A stretch of 64,000 nucleotides of DNA from Cohnella silvisoli (GCF_021190915.1 NZ_JAIOAP010000001.1:62001-126000), one strand, 5' to 3'. Shown: positions 33,570 to 44,167, counted from the stretch's first letter. The notes: a model not told the origin generated them from the letters alone. Made by a program: numbers and translations.

Positions 33570-34451
33570 ATGCGGCAAAATGCTGCGGATAAAGCGTTCG
33601 ATATCGTCAACTACACGCTGCTGACGATCGTGCTCATTGCTGTAATGTATCCGCTTGTCTTTGTGGTCAGCGCCTCATTCAGCAATCCCGAGAGGGTGCT
33701 GAACGGCGAGGTTTGGCTGCTGCCCAAACAATTAACCATGCTCGGATACCAGAAAGTGTTTCAGAACAAAGACATTCTGACGGGTTATGGCAATACGATT
33801 TTGTACACCGTTGCCGGAACGGCAGTGAATCTGGCCATGACGGTCGCCGCCGCATATCCGTTGTCCAGAAGGGATTTCAAGGGCAAAAAAGCGATCATGC
33901 TGTTTATGGTGTTCACGATGTTTTTTAACGGAGGACTGGTTCCCACCTATTTGCTGATCAAGCAACTGCATATGATCGACACGTTCTGGGTCATGATCGT
34001 TCCGAATGCGGTGGCGGTCTGGAACATCATCATTATGCGTACTTTTTTCCAGCAAAGCATTCCTGGCGAAATGCAGGAAGCGGCAGCTATTGACGGCTGC
34101 TCGAATACCCAGATTCTCCTTCGGATCGTGCTGCCGCTGTCGCTTCCGATACTCGCGGTCATGGTGCTGTTCTACAGCGTCGGACATTGGAACGCGTACT
34201 TTAACGCACTCATTTATTTGACCGACAGAGCCAAATATCCGCTGCAACTCATCCTGCGGGAAATTCTCATTCAGAATCAGATGAACGAAATGAACAATCT
34301 GACCGAAGAGTCTTATGCCAGTCAGGTCATGAATGCGGAAACGATCAAATACGCGGTCATTATTATCGCCAATTTGCCGGTGCTGCTCCTGTACCCGTTG
34401 CTGCAGCGGTATTTTGTAAAAGGAATGCTGATCGGTGCGATCAAAGGCTGA
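33570..34451 (+). CDS. Sugar ABC transporter permease (LplC/YtcP type)
   Basis: Second permease of the importer, 293 residues with six predicted helices. MYPLVFVVSASFSNP near the N-terminus, FFNGGLVPTYLLIKQL and the EAA-loop segment QEAAAIDGCSNTQILLRIVLP (about 170-190) identify the LplC branch used by Paenibacillaceae for oligosaccharide import. It follows the first permease by 13 bp, with a GGGGGGAAG ribosome site. Confidence 0.93.
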   Translation: MRQNAADKAFDIVNYTLLTIVLIAVMYPLVFVVSASFSNPERVLNGEVWLLPKQLTMLGYQKVFQNKDILTGYGNTILYTVAGTAVNLAMTVAAAYPLSRRDFKGKKAIMLFMVFTMFFNGGLVPTYLLIKQLHMIDTFWVMIVPNAVAVWNIIIMRTFFQQSIPGEMQEAAAIDGCSNTQILLRIVLPLSLPILAVMVLFYSVGHWNAYFNALIYLTDRAKYPLQLILREILIQNQMNEMNNLTEESYASQVMNAETIKYAVIIIANLPVLLLYPLLQRYFVKGMLIGAIKG

Positions 34452-34557
34452 ACGCAGCGTTCATTCGGAGTGGGGGTGGCGCCTGGACATCTATTGTGCA
34501 CGGTTGTATGGAAGATGAGGTCAATTATTCGACAAAAATGATCAGGGAGGTTCATCG

Positions 34558-36219
34558 ATGAAATTCAAAAGGCGGGTGTCAACGCTAGTTGCAAGTTTGC
34601 TCGTTATCGCCGTTCTGGCCGGCTGCAGTGGAAACAACGGAAACGCAAGCAATACGCCCTCGAACAGCGGCGGAAACACCGGAGCATCCGCGGGGAACGA
34701 AACGAAACCCGCAGCGGGAAATTTGAACGAAACCGGCATGCCGATCGTAAAAGATAAAATTACGATCCAGATGTTGACGGGAAAACCGCCGGCGGCGACG
34801 GATTGGAACAAGCTGATGCTTTGGACCGAATACGAAAAGATGACGAATATCCATATCGATTGGGTGGATCAGGTTCCTTTTGCCAACTTGGCGGAGAAAC
34901 GCAATCTCGTGCTGGCGGGAGGCGAATACACCGAAGCCTTCTTCACCTCGCAAATGCCGATATCGGATTTGATCAAGTATGGGGCGGAAGGCGTATTCTT
35001 GCCGCTGAACGATTTGATCGACAAATATGCTCCCAATCTGAAGCGGATTTTCGAGCAGTATCCCGCCATTAAAAAAGGCAGCGTCATGCCGGACGGCAAA
35101 ATTTATTCTTTCCCTACCATCGTCGATCCCGAGTTTCCCTCGGCGCTCACGGGAGGGAAAATCTGGATCAACAAGCAGTGGCTTGAGACGCTCGGGCTTA
35201 GCGAACCGCAAACGATCGACGATTTTTATAAGATGCTGAAACAATTTAAGGAAGGCGACCCTAACCGAAACGGCAAGGCGGACGAAGTGCCTCTTTCTTC
35301 GTATTGGATGCCGGGCATCGAAGGTTACCTGCGCGGCTCATGGGGGCTCGGCAACCGCGGCGCGCATGCCGGCAATTTCGATCTCGATCCGGCAACGGGC
35401 AAAGTAAGGTTTATCCCAACGGACAAGAAATACAAAGAGATGCTGCAATTTATGAATAAGCTGTACACGGAGAACCTGATCGATCACAACGTTTACGCGG
35501 TGGATTACGCGAAGTACATCGCCGAAGGGACGAAAGGCGTCTACGGCGCGATGTGGGGCGTGGACCCCGCTACGACGATCAAGAAGGACAGCTATATCGG
35601 TTCGCCGGCGCTGGAAGGCCCGGACGGGGACCGTATGTATACGGCTATCGCGGCTCCGCAGTTATGGACAGGCGGTTTGGTGCTGACCGACAGAGCTAAA
35701 AATCCGGAAGCGCTTGTCCGTTGGATCGATCACTTCTATGGCGAAGAAGGCGGCAAGATGTTTTTCATGGGCTTCAAAGACGTCACTTACAAGGAGACGG
35801 CAGATGGCAAGGTGGAATATGTGGATGAAATCAAAAACAACCCGGAAGGCCTGAACCTGGATCAGGCGGTCAGCAAGTACTTGACGTGGCCGGGCGGCGG
35901 CTACCCGGGCATCGTGCGCCAGAAGTTTTTCCAAGGCGCCGAAAGCTCCCCGGCCTCCATCGAAGCGACGGACAAGGTTAAGCCCTTCTTTCCTGAAGAG
36001 GTATGGCCGCCGTTCAGCTTCACTTCGGAGGAAAACGATACGTTTACGGCCCGCGCGACCGACATCGAAGCTTATGTCACCGAAATGACGGCCAAATTCG
36101 TTACGGGCAAAAACCCTTTCTCCGAATGGGATAAGTATGTGAAAACGATAAACGACATGGGCCTGGAGGAATATATCAAAATTTTCACCCAAGCTCTCGA
36201 CCGTTACAAGAACAGTTAA
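34558..36219 (+). CDS. Extracellular sugar-binding lipoprotein of the ABC importer
   Basis: A 553-residue solute-binding protein of the large LipO/YtcQ type. The lipobox VLAGC has its lipidated Cys at residue 23, followed by a Gly/Asn/Ser-rich tether; the body contains ITIQMLTGKPPAATDWN, EGDPNRNGKADEVPLS (the calcium-binding-like loop common in these proteins) and a C-terminal domain rich in aromatic residues. It delivers oligosaccharide to the two upstream permeases. ATG 34558 has CAGGGAGG upstream. A 9-bp stem-loop follows at 36258-36293. Confidence 0.93.
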   Translation: MKFKRRVSTLVASLLVIAVLAGCSGNNGNASNTPSNSGGNTGASAGNETKPAAGNLNETGMPIVKDKITIQMLTGKPPAATDWNKLMLWTEYEKMTNIHIDWVDQVPFANLAEKRNLVLAGGEYTEAFFTSQMPISDLIKYGAEGVFLPLNDLIDKYAPNLKRIFEQYPAIKKGSVMPDGKIYSFPTIVDPEFPSALTGGKIWINKQWLETLGLSEPQTIDDFYKMLKQFKEGDPNRNGKADEVPLSSYWMPGIEGYLRGSWGLGNRGAHAGNFDLDPATGKVRFIPTDKKYKEMLQFMNKLYTENLIDHNVYAVDYAKYIAEGTKGVYGAMWGVDPATTIKKDSYIGSPALEGPDGDRMYTAIAAPQLWTGGLVLTDRAKNPEALVRWIDHFYGEEGGKMFFMGFKDVTYKETADGKVEYVDEIKNNPEGLNLDQAVSKYLTWPGGGYPGIVRQKFFQGAESSPASIEATDKVKPFFPEEVWPPFSFTSEENDTFTARATDIEAYVTEMTAKFVTGKNPFSEWDKYVKTINDMGLEEYIKIFTQALDRYKNS

Positions 36220-36257
36220 TCGGCGCAGTCGTCTATATTTGAAATCAAGCGGGCTCG

Positions 36258-36293
36258 GCAATATGCTTAACCGGACAGGGTTCGGCATATTGC
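36258..36293 (+). terminator. Intercistronic stem-loop after the binding-protein gene
   Basis: GCAATATGC (36258-36266) pairs with GCATATTGC (36285-36293). No U-tract follows, so it more likely stabilises the upstream mRNA or attenuates read-through than fully terminates. Confidence 0.45.
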
Positions 36294-36332
36294 GGAGTTT
36301 GCGGCTTTTCTCAAAGAAAGCGGGGAACTAAG

Positions 36333-39300
36333 GTGTTTGACAGCAAGCGGTTTCTTGACGGCGCAGATGAATATCGTCCGGTCATCATGTGGTTTTGGAA
36401 CGATGAGATCGACGAAGCGGAAGTAAGAAGGCAGATCGGGGAATTCGCCGGCCAGCGCATTTATCAATTTTTCATTCATCCGCTGAACGGCCTTGAAACC
36501 GAGTATTTGTCCGACCGTTTCTTTGATATGATCCAGGTCGCGATCGAATGCGCTCGGGAGAAGGGCATGCGGTTCTGGATTTACGATGAGTATAATTGGC
36601 CGAGCGGTATGGTCGGAGGCAAGCTTATTCGCGACATGCCAGACTATCGGATGAGGGTGCTGCGGCATCGAAACCGCTCCTATACGCAAGGGCAAACGGG
36701 CGAGTTGGCCTACAAGGGACGGTTTCTGTCGGCCCAGGCGGTCTACGACGCAGCGCAAGTCGTGGACATTAGCGCCGAAGGGCGAGTCGATCCGGAGCGT
36801 GGGACGTTTACCTGGACCAATCGCGAGGCGAATATGTGCCAGGTTTACGTGTTTTCGGAAGACGTACAGGGGGGCATGCTGGCCGCTGGGCAAATGTCGC
36901 CGCACAGTTGGGACCAGGAAGGCTACTTAGATGTGATGAACCCGGAGGCGGTGCGGGCTTTTCTGGATATGACGCATGAGCGGTACGCGGCGAGGTTCGG
37001 TTCTTTGTTTGGCAGCACGGTTGCGGGCGTATTTACCGATGAAGTCAGCCTGACCAACCCGTTCGACTGCGGACCGGATACGATTCCGTGGACGAAAGGG
37101 TTCGAACGAGTATTCGCCGAGGCGAACGGATACGATTTGATTCCGCATCTGAGCGAGTTGGTCGCCGATCTCGGCATAAGCCGTAAAGTCCGCTACGACT
37201 ACTGGCGTACTCTGACTGGCCGCTTCGAGCAAGCTTACGCCATGCAGGCGGCGGAATGGTGCGCCGAGCGCGGACTTATCCTGACCGGCCACTATTCCGG
37301 CGAGGAGCGGCTTGTCTGCGATCTGTTGCAGGCGGGCAATACCTTCTTGAACCTGCAGCACTACCAAATGCCCGCGATCGACACCATCTTCTCCACGATC
37401 AACGTGGAACGGGATGACTTTAATCTGCCAGGCAAAATGGTGACGGCGGTGGCCGAGCATACCGGGGCGGCGCGCACGTTGTGCGAGACGTTCTCCGGCA
37501 GCGGATGGCACACGACGCTGGATCAGATGAAGAGGGTCGTCAACCGACTGGCCGTGCTCGGCGTCAATACGATTCAATTTATGGGTGCTTATTACTCGCT
37601 TCGCAACGTGCGCAAGAAATTCCCTGCGTCGTACCCGCCTTCGCACTCGTTCCAGACGCCGATTTTCCGCCATTACGGGTTATTCTCGGACTACATTTCC
37701 AGACTTTGCTATGCCAACTCGCTGGGCAGACATCAGGCGGAAATCGCCGTTCTGATGCCGACGACGACGGTGTGGAGCGAATACGCGCCGCGATTTGATT
37801 TCTGGGAAAGCTTCCATTCGATTGAAAACAATAAGATCGGCGATTTGATGCATACGGAGCAGACGCTGCACGGCGTGATCAATGCGTTGATGCAGCTGCA
37901 GCGGGATTTCGATCTGCTGCATGAGCCTTCGCTGCTGGAAGGGGAGCTCCGGGACGGGGCGATTCTGTTTCGCGGGCATGCGTATAAACAGTTGATTTTG
38001 CCTTCCTTAACTACGCTGTCGGTAGAAGTGTGGGAGAAGCTGAAAGCGTTTATCGCTTCCGGAGGGAAGGTCGTTTTGATTAATTTCATTCCATCGGAGC
38101 TGCCTGACCGAAGCATCGCCGTAGAAGCGGAGAGGGTGTTCGGCTGGAATCCGAATGAAAGTTTCGTCTTGACAAGAGAATTGCTAAGGGCGGGTTCCGA
38201 ACGCGTGACAAAGGTACGTATAAACGGCAATATTACGCATTTGGCCACCAACGAATTGCCGAAATCGGCCAACGGGGGATTTCGCGAGGCGCTTCGCGCT
38301 GATCTGGCATGGCTCGAGCAGCCGTTTGAGCTGGAGGGAGCCGGCAGCGAGCCTATTTTCCTGCTGCACCGGAAGGGCGAGGGAGTCGATCTGTTCCTGC
38401 TCGTGAATGACGGCGAGGACGAATATACCGGATCCGTTCGGCTAGCCTTGTCCGGCGGCGTATCGCTTTACGATCCGGCGAGCGGGGCGCGGCGTGGTCT
38501 GGCTGTCCGGACGCTGGCAGCGGGCGGGCAGCAGGTTGATCTGCGGCTGGCCGAAGGTCAGGCGGCGATACTGGTGGTCGATGCGGGCGAAGCGGCGCTT
38601 GTTGCGTCGGGTGCGGCGAAGGAAGACGGAGCGGCACATGCGGAAACGGGCCGGACGATCGACCTGTCCGGCGAGTGGACGTTCCGTACGGAGCGGCTTA
38701 ATACGCTTCGGCTTCCTGTCGAGGTGGCAGTGCCCGGCCCGGAGCCGGAATGGCTGCCTGCTCCGGAGATGAGCTTTCCCTCGAACAAAGGCTTTACGCT
38801 CGGCTCCGATTACCTGGCAAGAGCGGTCTTTACGGTCGAGGAGCTGCCCGAGTTGCTTGAACTGGTGCTTGATCCCGAGATAGACCCGACCATTAAGGTA
38901 AACGGAGTAGCGCTTCGGCCTTCACGTACGGATATGCTGTGGGATTGCACCAATGCTGTCTACGATATTCGTGAAGCTGTACGAGTCGGCCGCAACCAGA
39001 TAATCATTCACGGGTCAGTGCCGGCTTGGGGCGCGCCTCATGGTCCCGTTTTCCCCGTGCTGCGCGGCGCTTTCGGCGTCAGCGGGGAGCGCACGCTTGT
39101 GAAGCTGCCCGAAGCCGCCTTGGTACCGGGAAGCTGGGCTGAACAAGGATTTCCGGATTACTCTGGAACCGGTATCTATGCTTGCGAGGTGAAGCTTGAC
39201 GAGAAAGAGGCGTCCGCATCCGTCGTCTTGACGGCGAAAGCCTGCACCGATGCCATTGAAGTGTGGCTGAACGGCGAGATTGCGGGGACAAGCTTGTGGC

Positions 39301-39458
39301 GTCCGCATGAGCTCGACCTTACCGGCCGGCTTCGCGCCGGCAGCAATTTGCTGGAGCTGAAGGTAACCAATACGCTGGCCAACCTGATGGAGAAGCAGGC
39401 AGCAAGCGGTTTGACAGGAGCAGTGAAGCTTTGGGTTTCTCATCATTTATCTGAATGA
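36333..39458 (+). CDS. GH106-like glycoside hydrolase (putative alpha-L-rhamnosidase)
   Basis: A 1,041-residue enzyme whose N-terminal barrel (YRPVIMWFWNDEIDEAEVRRQ, GMRFWIYDEYNWPSG, GVFTDEVSL) resembles GH106 rhamnosidase-like proteins. A middle region holds HYQMPAIDTIF and LCETFSGSGWH. The C-terminal third consists of beta-sandwich modules, with carbohydrate-binding-like segments near the end. No signal peptide, so intracellular. GTG 36333 follows CGGGGAA. Family assignment is by overall pattern; the catalytic pair cannot be fixed by eye. Its stop overlaps an in-frame ATG of the next gene. Confidence 0.8.
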   Translation: MFDSKRFLDGADEYRPVIMWFWNDEIDEAEVRRQIGEFAGQRIYQFFIHPLNGLETEYLSDRFFDMIQVAIECAREKGMRFWIYDEYNWPSGMVGGKLIRDMPDYRMRVLRHRNRSYTQGQTGELAYKGRFLSAQAVYDAAQVVDISAEGRVDPERGTFTWTNREANMCQVYVFSEDVQGGMLAAGQMSPHSWDQEGYLDVMNPEAVRAFLDMTHERYAARFGSLFGSTVAGVFTDEVSLTNPFDCGPDTIPWTKGFERVFAEANGYDLIPHLSELVADLGISRKVRYDYWRTLTGRFEQAYAMQAAEWCAERGLILTGHYSGEERLVCDLLQAGNTFLNLQHYQMPAIDTIFSTINVERDDFNLPGKMVTAVAEHTGAARTLCETFSGSGWHTTLDQMKRVVNRLAVLGVNTIQFMGAYYSLRNVRKKFPASYPPSHSFQTPIFRHYGLFSDYISRLCYANSLGRHQAEIAVLMPTTTVWSEYAPRFDFWESFHSIENNKIGDLMHTEQTLHGVINALMQLQRDFDLLHEPSLLEGELRDGAILFRGHAYKQLILPSLTTLSVEVWEKLKAFIASGGKVVLINFIPSELPDRSIAVEAERVFGWNPNESFVLTRELLRAGSERVTKVRINGNITHLATNELPKSANGGFREALRADLAWLEQPFELEGAGSEPIFLLHRKGEGVDLFLLVNDGEDEYTGSVRLALSGGVSLYDPASGARRGLAVRTLAAGGQQVDLRLAEGQAAILVVDAGEAALVASGAAKEDGAAHAETGRTIDLSGEWTFRTERLNTLRLPVEVAVPGPEPEWLPAPEMSFPSNKGFTLGSDYLARAVFTVEELPELLELVLDPEIDPTIKVNGVALRPSRTDMLWDCTNAVYDIREAVRVGRNQIIIHGSVPAWGAPHGPVFPVLRGAFGVSGERTLVKLPEAALVPGSWAEQGFPDYSGTGIYACEVKLDEKEASASVVLTAKACTDAIEVWLNGEIAGTSLWRPHELDLTGRLRAGSNLLELKVTNTLANLMEKQAASGLTGAVKLWVSHHLSE

Positions 39459-39472
39459 GGAGGCTGTCAGCT

Positions 39473-42400
39473 ATGTATTCATTATTAGTAAGAACGTGCA
39501 AGCTGGTATGGGCGGTACTTCTATTATTCGGTTCTTTTCAATATTTTTCGGCTCCTCCCCGTGTTTCGGCAGCCGTGTTGCCTGCCGCAGCCGCAGCGGC
39601 TTCCACCGCATTGGGCGGCTATCCGGCCTCCAATGCGATCGACGGCTCGATCCCGACGATGTGGTCCAGCCTTTCCCACGCTTCAGAAACCGCAACGGAG
39701 TGGATTTCTTTCGATCTGGGCACAGCCCAAACCGTCGACACGCTGCGGGTGCAGCCGAGAGATTTCGGTTACGGCTTCCCGGCCGATTTCAAGCTTCAAG
39801 TCAGCGGCGACGCAGTCAACTGGATCGATATTCCCGGGCAAACCTATACCGGTTATGCGAACCCGGGACTTGTTCAGCAGCGCTTCGATTTCGCGCCGAT
39901 CAAAACCAGATATGTGCGGATGTATGCAACGAAGTTGAGGGCCGACAATAGCGGCACCAACTATTACTTTCAGCTGCATGAAGCGTGGGTCGAACGGAAT
40001 GCGCCTGTAAGCGCCGCGGCCTCTTCGCAGCTGACCGGCTACGAGGCGGCGAAAGGCGCGGACCATCTTTTCAACAACTTCTGGTCGAGCGCCGGTTATG
40101 CGGATGCCAATCATACGGAGTGGTTCGCCGAGGATTTGGGTATCGTCCGGCCAGTGGAACGCGTTGTCTTATATCCGCGAGATTCCGGCTACGGCTTTCC
40201 TTCCGACTTCAAGCTGCAGACAAGCTTGGACGGCACGACCTGGACCGACATCCCGGGACAAAGCTACGCCAATTACGCCAACCCGGGCGCGACGCCTCAG
40301 GAATTCAAGTTCCAGACGGTATTGGCCAAATCGGTCCGGGTGTATGCGACCAAATTAAATCCGGACAATGCGGGTACTTATTATTTGCAGCTGCTGGAAA
40401 TGGTCGTCGTTCCGACCGTTACGGCCTCTTCGGATTCTGCGGGAGCCGGATACGGATTGGCCGAAGACGGCAGCGAAACGACCGTCTGGAGCAGCGCGGC
40501 TCATTCGGCTCAAACTTCAACCGAATGGATCCTGATCGATTATGGGCAATCCGCCGTGATCGACAAGTTGAAAGCGGTTCCGAATCCGAACGGCAAAGGG
40601 TTTCCCGTCGATTTCAAACTCCAATACAGCTCGGACGGATCGGCTTGGACGGATATTCCGGGGCAGTCGCATACGAACTACCCGGCGCCCGGCGCCGCGG
40701 CTCAAGCCTTCTCGTTCGATCCCGTCGATGCCCGGTATTTCCGGCTCTTTGCCACGAAGCTCGGGGCGGATGCGGGCGGCAGCTTTTCCTTGCAGTTGGC
40801 CGAAATGTCCGGAGAGCAGACCCACCGCAGAATTTCGCTGGTCCGTTATGGAGGCGACGCTTCGACTGCAGCAGCGGACCGCTCCTACAAATCGATGTAT
40901 GACGGGGACGCCGCGACATACTGGTCCAGCGCTTCCCATGCGAGGAGCGCCTTCACCGAGTATGCCGCCATTCAATTCGGGCAGTCTTACGACGTCCATA
41001 CGTTCAAAGCGACTCCGAAGACGGGCGGTTATGGCTTCCCCGTCGATTTCAAGCTTCAATACAGTACCGACTTCGGAACGAATTGGACTGACATTCCCGG
41101 CCAATCGTACGCCAATTATGCGAATCCGGGCAGCGCGCAGCAAACGTTCACCTTCGCGCCTATCACGGCCAACGCCATCCGGATGCTCGCCACGAAGCTG
41201 GGCGCCGATCAGGATGGCAGCTACTGCTTTGCGCTTGGCGAAGCCTCGGCAGAAGGCAACCATACGGAGCAGATCAAGTCCATGGACGCTTCCGGCTCCA
41301 GCTTCCTTGCAGGCTGGGAACCGAAATTGGCGGCCGACCTTAAAGCCGATTCCGTATATTCCAGTCAAGCGCACGCCTCGTCGGCATTCACCGAGTGGCT
41401 GGCAACCGACTTCGGCATGAAATTCCGCATTAACCGCATTCGGATCACGCCGCGCGTCGGCGGTTACGGCTTTCCGGCGGATTTCAAATTGCAATCGACG
41501 ACGGATGGCGCCACTTGGACCGATATATCCGGCCAATCGTATACGAATTATCCGAATCCCGGTGCCGTCGAACAGACATTTACCCTCGGGAGCGTCCTGC
41601 AAGTCAGCGGCATCCGGATATATGCAACCAAGCTTGGGGCAGACAATGCCGGTAACTACTATTTACAATTACCCGAGCTCTGGTTTGACGTGACTTCGTC
41701 TAACCGCATCGGAATCGCCTATTTTGTATCTTCCGAGCGGACGGGTTACGAGCCGGCCAAAGTCCGCGACGGCAAATCAACGACTTATTGGGGAAGCGCC
41801 GAGGCGGCTGCGGCTGCGAATATCGCCTGGGTTTCGATCGACTTCGGCAGCGTCAAATCGGTGAACGGCGCCGGCATCCGCCCCCGTTCCGGCGGTACGG
41901 GCTTTCCGGTCGATTGGAAGCTGCAAAGCAGCATCGACGGCTCGACGTGGACCGATATAGCCGGTCAATCCTACACCAATTATACGAATCCCGGCAGCGC
42001 GGAACAGCGGTTTTCTTTTGCCCCGGTGGCGGCTCGCCATCTTCGCGTGTATGCTTCCAAGCTGGGAAGCGTCGGCGCGGGAGCCTACGCCCTTCAACTG
42101 GCTGAGCTGGAAGCTTTCACCAACGGTTATGAGGGCCGCTTATCCGGCAGCGCTTCCTCCTTCGTATCTGGCAAGGAGGAGAGCAAGCTACGCGACGGCG
42201 ACCGAAACAGTTACTATTCCAGTCAAGGGCATGCCGGTTCCGCGGCGACGGAGTGGGTTTCGCTCGATTTGGGATCTTCCAAACGGCTGCACACCGTTCG
42301 TATCGTTCCGCGCAACGGAGGCATCGGTTTTCCCGCCGATTTCAAGCTGCAGAGCAGCACCGACGGCTCGGCCTGGACGGATATTCCGGGACAGCAATAT

Positions 42401-44134
42401 ACCGGTTACGCCGCTCCCGGACGGCAGGAGCAGTTGTTCGAATTCCCGTCGGTTCAGGCCAGATACGTGCGGCTGTATGCGACCAAGCTGTCCGCCGACA
42501 CGGACGGCAGCTATTACCTTCAGTTGGCCGAATGGGATGCGGCGGCTGATGGTCCGATGTACGCGACGCGCAACGGCGGGTACGACAACCTGCTGGACAA
42601 CATGTGGCACGCATTCGGAGCCGTTGACGACGGGACGGATGCAGTATACAAATTCGGCAACGAATCTACTTTTTTTGATTGGATCGCGAAGAAGCTGCTG
42701 TGGAGCGATTCGGTGGAGGACAAAACCGAATTGAAGCGGCTCATTCGCGAATATCCGATCAGCGATAACGGCTACTTATGGTCTTGGGGCACACAGAGTA
42801 AATGGCCGGTCGGTCCGGGCTCATTCCATTACGACGGATTGCCGAAGTATATTCTCGCGGCCTATCAAATCGCCATGTGGGACGACCCGAACTTCCTGAA
42901 CGAGACGGATTCGTCCACCCTGCAGGCATTCGACGGCACGGTGGATGTGTCGGCAGGCATGACGGTAAAGCAAAAAATGGAAGCTGCCATGGGCTTTATG
43001 TTGAATAGAATGGGCGGGAGCAGTGGTTTGGTCATCACGCCCGGAGACTTGAACACCGGTCTGCCCGGCGGAGATCCGACCAACTATTGGGACGTCATGC
43101 CGTTCGGCTACAAAGATGCGTACACGAACGCTTACTATGTTGCCGCATTAAAGGCCATGAGCGATATGTACGATATGCTCGGCGACACGACGAACGGGAA
43201 TTATTACGCGACATTGGGAAGTACGGCGGAAGGGCAGTACAATACGGCATTTTGGGATGGAACGAAAAAAAGGTACGCCGGCACAGTGGATAAAAACGGC
43301 ACGGCCCGAGACTACGGGTTTACGTTCGTCAATACGGAAGCGTTGATGTCCGGAGCCGCGAATGCAACGAAGGCGAATGACATCTACGATTGGCTTGACG
43401 GTAAGCGGACGGTCTCGGGCGATACGTCGACCGGCGGGGACATTTACAGTGTCACAAGATTCGCCCCCCGGGCCAACACCCTGAAGATCGAGAGCGTCAC
43501 TCCCTATTGGTGGTACGATCCGACGAATTCCTTCCCCGTCACGGGTACCTGTTCGTTCGAGGAATGCCAGCAGAACGGGAACGCCATCTTCTATGTATCC
43601 TACTACGACCTCATGGGTCGCTTCAATTATCGGGGCTCCGACAACGCGATGCACCGGATGAACGCGATTATCAGCGAGTTCGCGCTTGACGAGCTGCGCC
43701 GCGACCCTGTAAACAGCTATGGTCACGACTTCAAGATGGGGGTCATCAACGAGTTTCCGGAAAGCGGGCTTGTTCCCGTAAGCTTCGTGTACGGTTTGCT
43801 CGGCATGTCCGCCAGCAGCCATGGTCTGGAGTTGTCTCCGCAGCTGCCGTCCGGCGTTGATCGCGCTGGAGCGAGCAATGTCGTTTACCGGGGCAGAACC
43901 TATGAGATTACGGCTATGACGGATTTTGTACGGATCGAGACGCTTTCCGGCGGAGCCGGCACTCTTGCGGGACGAATCGGCCGACTGGCACCGAACGCCA
44001 GCTACAGGATCACGAACAAAAATCTATCGAATGGGACGATGTCCTTATCAACGGTGACGACGGACAGCAACGGCGTGCTGAGCTACAGTCAAACGGTCGG
44101 GACAGCCATTCAGCTTACATTCGAGAAAATATAA
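39473..44134 (+). CDS. Giant secreted protein with seven tandem discoidin (F5/8 type C) domains and a glycosidase-like domain
   Basis: 1,553 residues. A signal peptide (TCKLVWAVLLLFGSFQYF, cleavage near VSA-AVLP) is followed by seven repeats of about 138 residues (coding positions roughly 39590-42545), each with WSS, a tEW-x-x-x-DfG strand, GYGFPxDFKLQ, WTDIPGQSYxNYxNPG and RxYATKLxAD, the discoidin/CBM32-like plan. The remaining 520 residues contain YDNLLDNMWHAFG, WSWGTQSKWPVGPGSFHYDG, PYWWYDPTNSF and a closing beta domain; this looks like an (alpha/alpha)6 glycosidase-like fold of unassigned family. Probably cell-surface or secreted, binding polysaccharide with high avidity before import. 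ATG 39473 has GAGGAGG 9 bp upstream. Confidence 0.85.
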   Translation: MYSLLVRTCKLVWAVLLLFGSFQYFSAPPRVSAAVLPAAAAAASTALGGYPASNAIDGSIPTMWSSLSHASETATEWISFDLGTAQTVDTLRVQPRDFGYGFPADFKLQVSGDAVNWIDIPGQTYTGYANPGLVQQRFDFAPIKTRYVRMYATKLRADNSGTNYYFQLHEAWVERNAPVSAAASSQLTGYEAAKGADHLFNNFWSSAGYADANHTEWFAEDLGIVRPVERVVLYPRDSGYGFPSDFKLQTSLDGTTWTDIPGQSYANYANPGATPQEFKFQTVLAKSVRVYATKLNPDNAGTYYLQLLEMVVVPTVTASSDSAGAGYGLAEDGSETTVWSSAAHSAQTSTEWILIDYGQSAVIDKLKAVPNPNGKGFPVDFKLQYSSDGSAWTDIPGQSHTNYPAPGAAAQAFSFDPVDARYFRLFATKLGADAGGSFSLQLAEMSGEQTHRRISLVRYGGDASTAAADRSYKSMYDGDAATYWSSASHARSAFTEYAAIQFGQSYDVHTFKATPKTGGYGFPVDFKLQYSTDFGTNWTDIPGQSYANYANPGSAQQTFTFAPITANAIRMLATKLGADQDGSYCFALGEASAEGNHTEQIKSMDASGSSFLAGWEPKLAADLKADSVYSSQAHASSAFTEWLATDFGMKFRINRIRITPRVGGYGFPADFKLQSTTDGATWTDISGQSYTNYPNPGAVEQTFTLGSVLQVSGIRIYATKLGADNAGNYYLQLPELWFDVTSSNRIGIAYFVSSERTGYEPAKVRDGKSTTYWGSAEAAAAANIAWVSIDFGSVKSVNGAGIRPRSGGTGFPVDWKLQSSIDGSTWTDIAGQSYTNYTNPGSAEQRFSFAPVAARHLRVYASKLGSVGAGAYALQLAELEAFTNGYEGRLSGSASSFVSGKEESKLRDGDRNSYYSSQGHAGSAATEWVSLDLGSSKRLHTVRIVPRNGGIGFPADFKLQSSTDGSAWTDIPGQQYTGYAAPGRQEQLFEFPSVQARYVRLYATKLSADTDGSYYLQLAEWDAAADGPMYATRNGGYDNLLDNMWHAFGAVDDGTDAVYKFGNESTFFDWIAKKLLWSDSVEDKTELKRLIREYPISDNGYLWSWGTQSKWPVGPGSFHYDGLPKYILAAYQIAMWDDPNFLNETDSSTLQAFDGTVDVSAGMTVKQKMEAAMGFMLNRMGGSSGLVITPGDLNTGLPGGDPTNYWDVMPFGYKDAYTNAYYVAALKAMSDMYDMLGDTTNGNYYATLGSTAEGQYNTAFWDGTKKRYAGTVDKNGTARDYGFTFVNTEALMSGAANATKANDIYDWLDGKRTVSGDTSTGGDIYSVTRFAPRANTLKIESVTPYWWYDPTNSFPVTGTCSFEECQQNGNAIFYVSYYDLMGRFNYRGSDNAMHRMNAIISEFALDELRRDPVNSYGHDFKMGVINEFPESGLVPVSFVYGLLGMSASSHGLELSPQLPSGVDRAGASNVVYRGRTYEITAMTDFVRIETLSGGAGTLAGRIGRLAPNASYRITNKNLSNGTMSLSTVTTDSNGVLSYSQTVGTAIQLTFEKI
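39590..42545 (+). repeat. Seven in-frame repeats of about 415 bp (discoidin modules)
   Basis: The repeated coding unit carries a highly conserved block (protein GYGFP-DFKLQ to YxNPG) and more variable ends. Approximate module starts are 39590, 40000, 40412, 40830, 41280, 41705 and 42125. Similarity of the blocks suggests expansion by duplication with later divergence. Confidence 0.8.
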
Positions 44135-44167
44135 ACGTTTTCCGAACGGGAAAACAAGAACTGAGGA

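Noticed and set aside
39985..40902. Plus-strand frame of 305 codons inside the discoidin gene
   Set aside because: Arg/Gly-rich out-of-frame reading of the repeats, without a start context.
40517..41602. Minus-strand frame of 361 codons opposite the discoidin gene
   Set aside because: It reflects the repeated modules read backwards; no ribosome site, low-quality composition.
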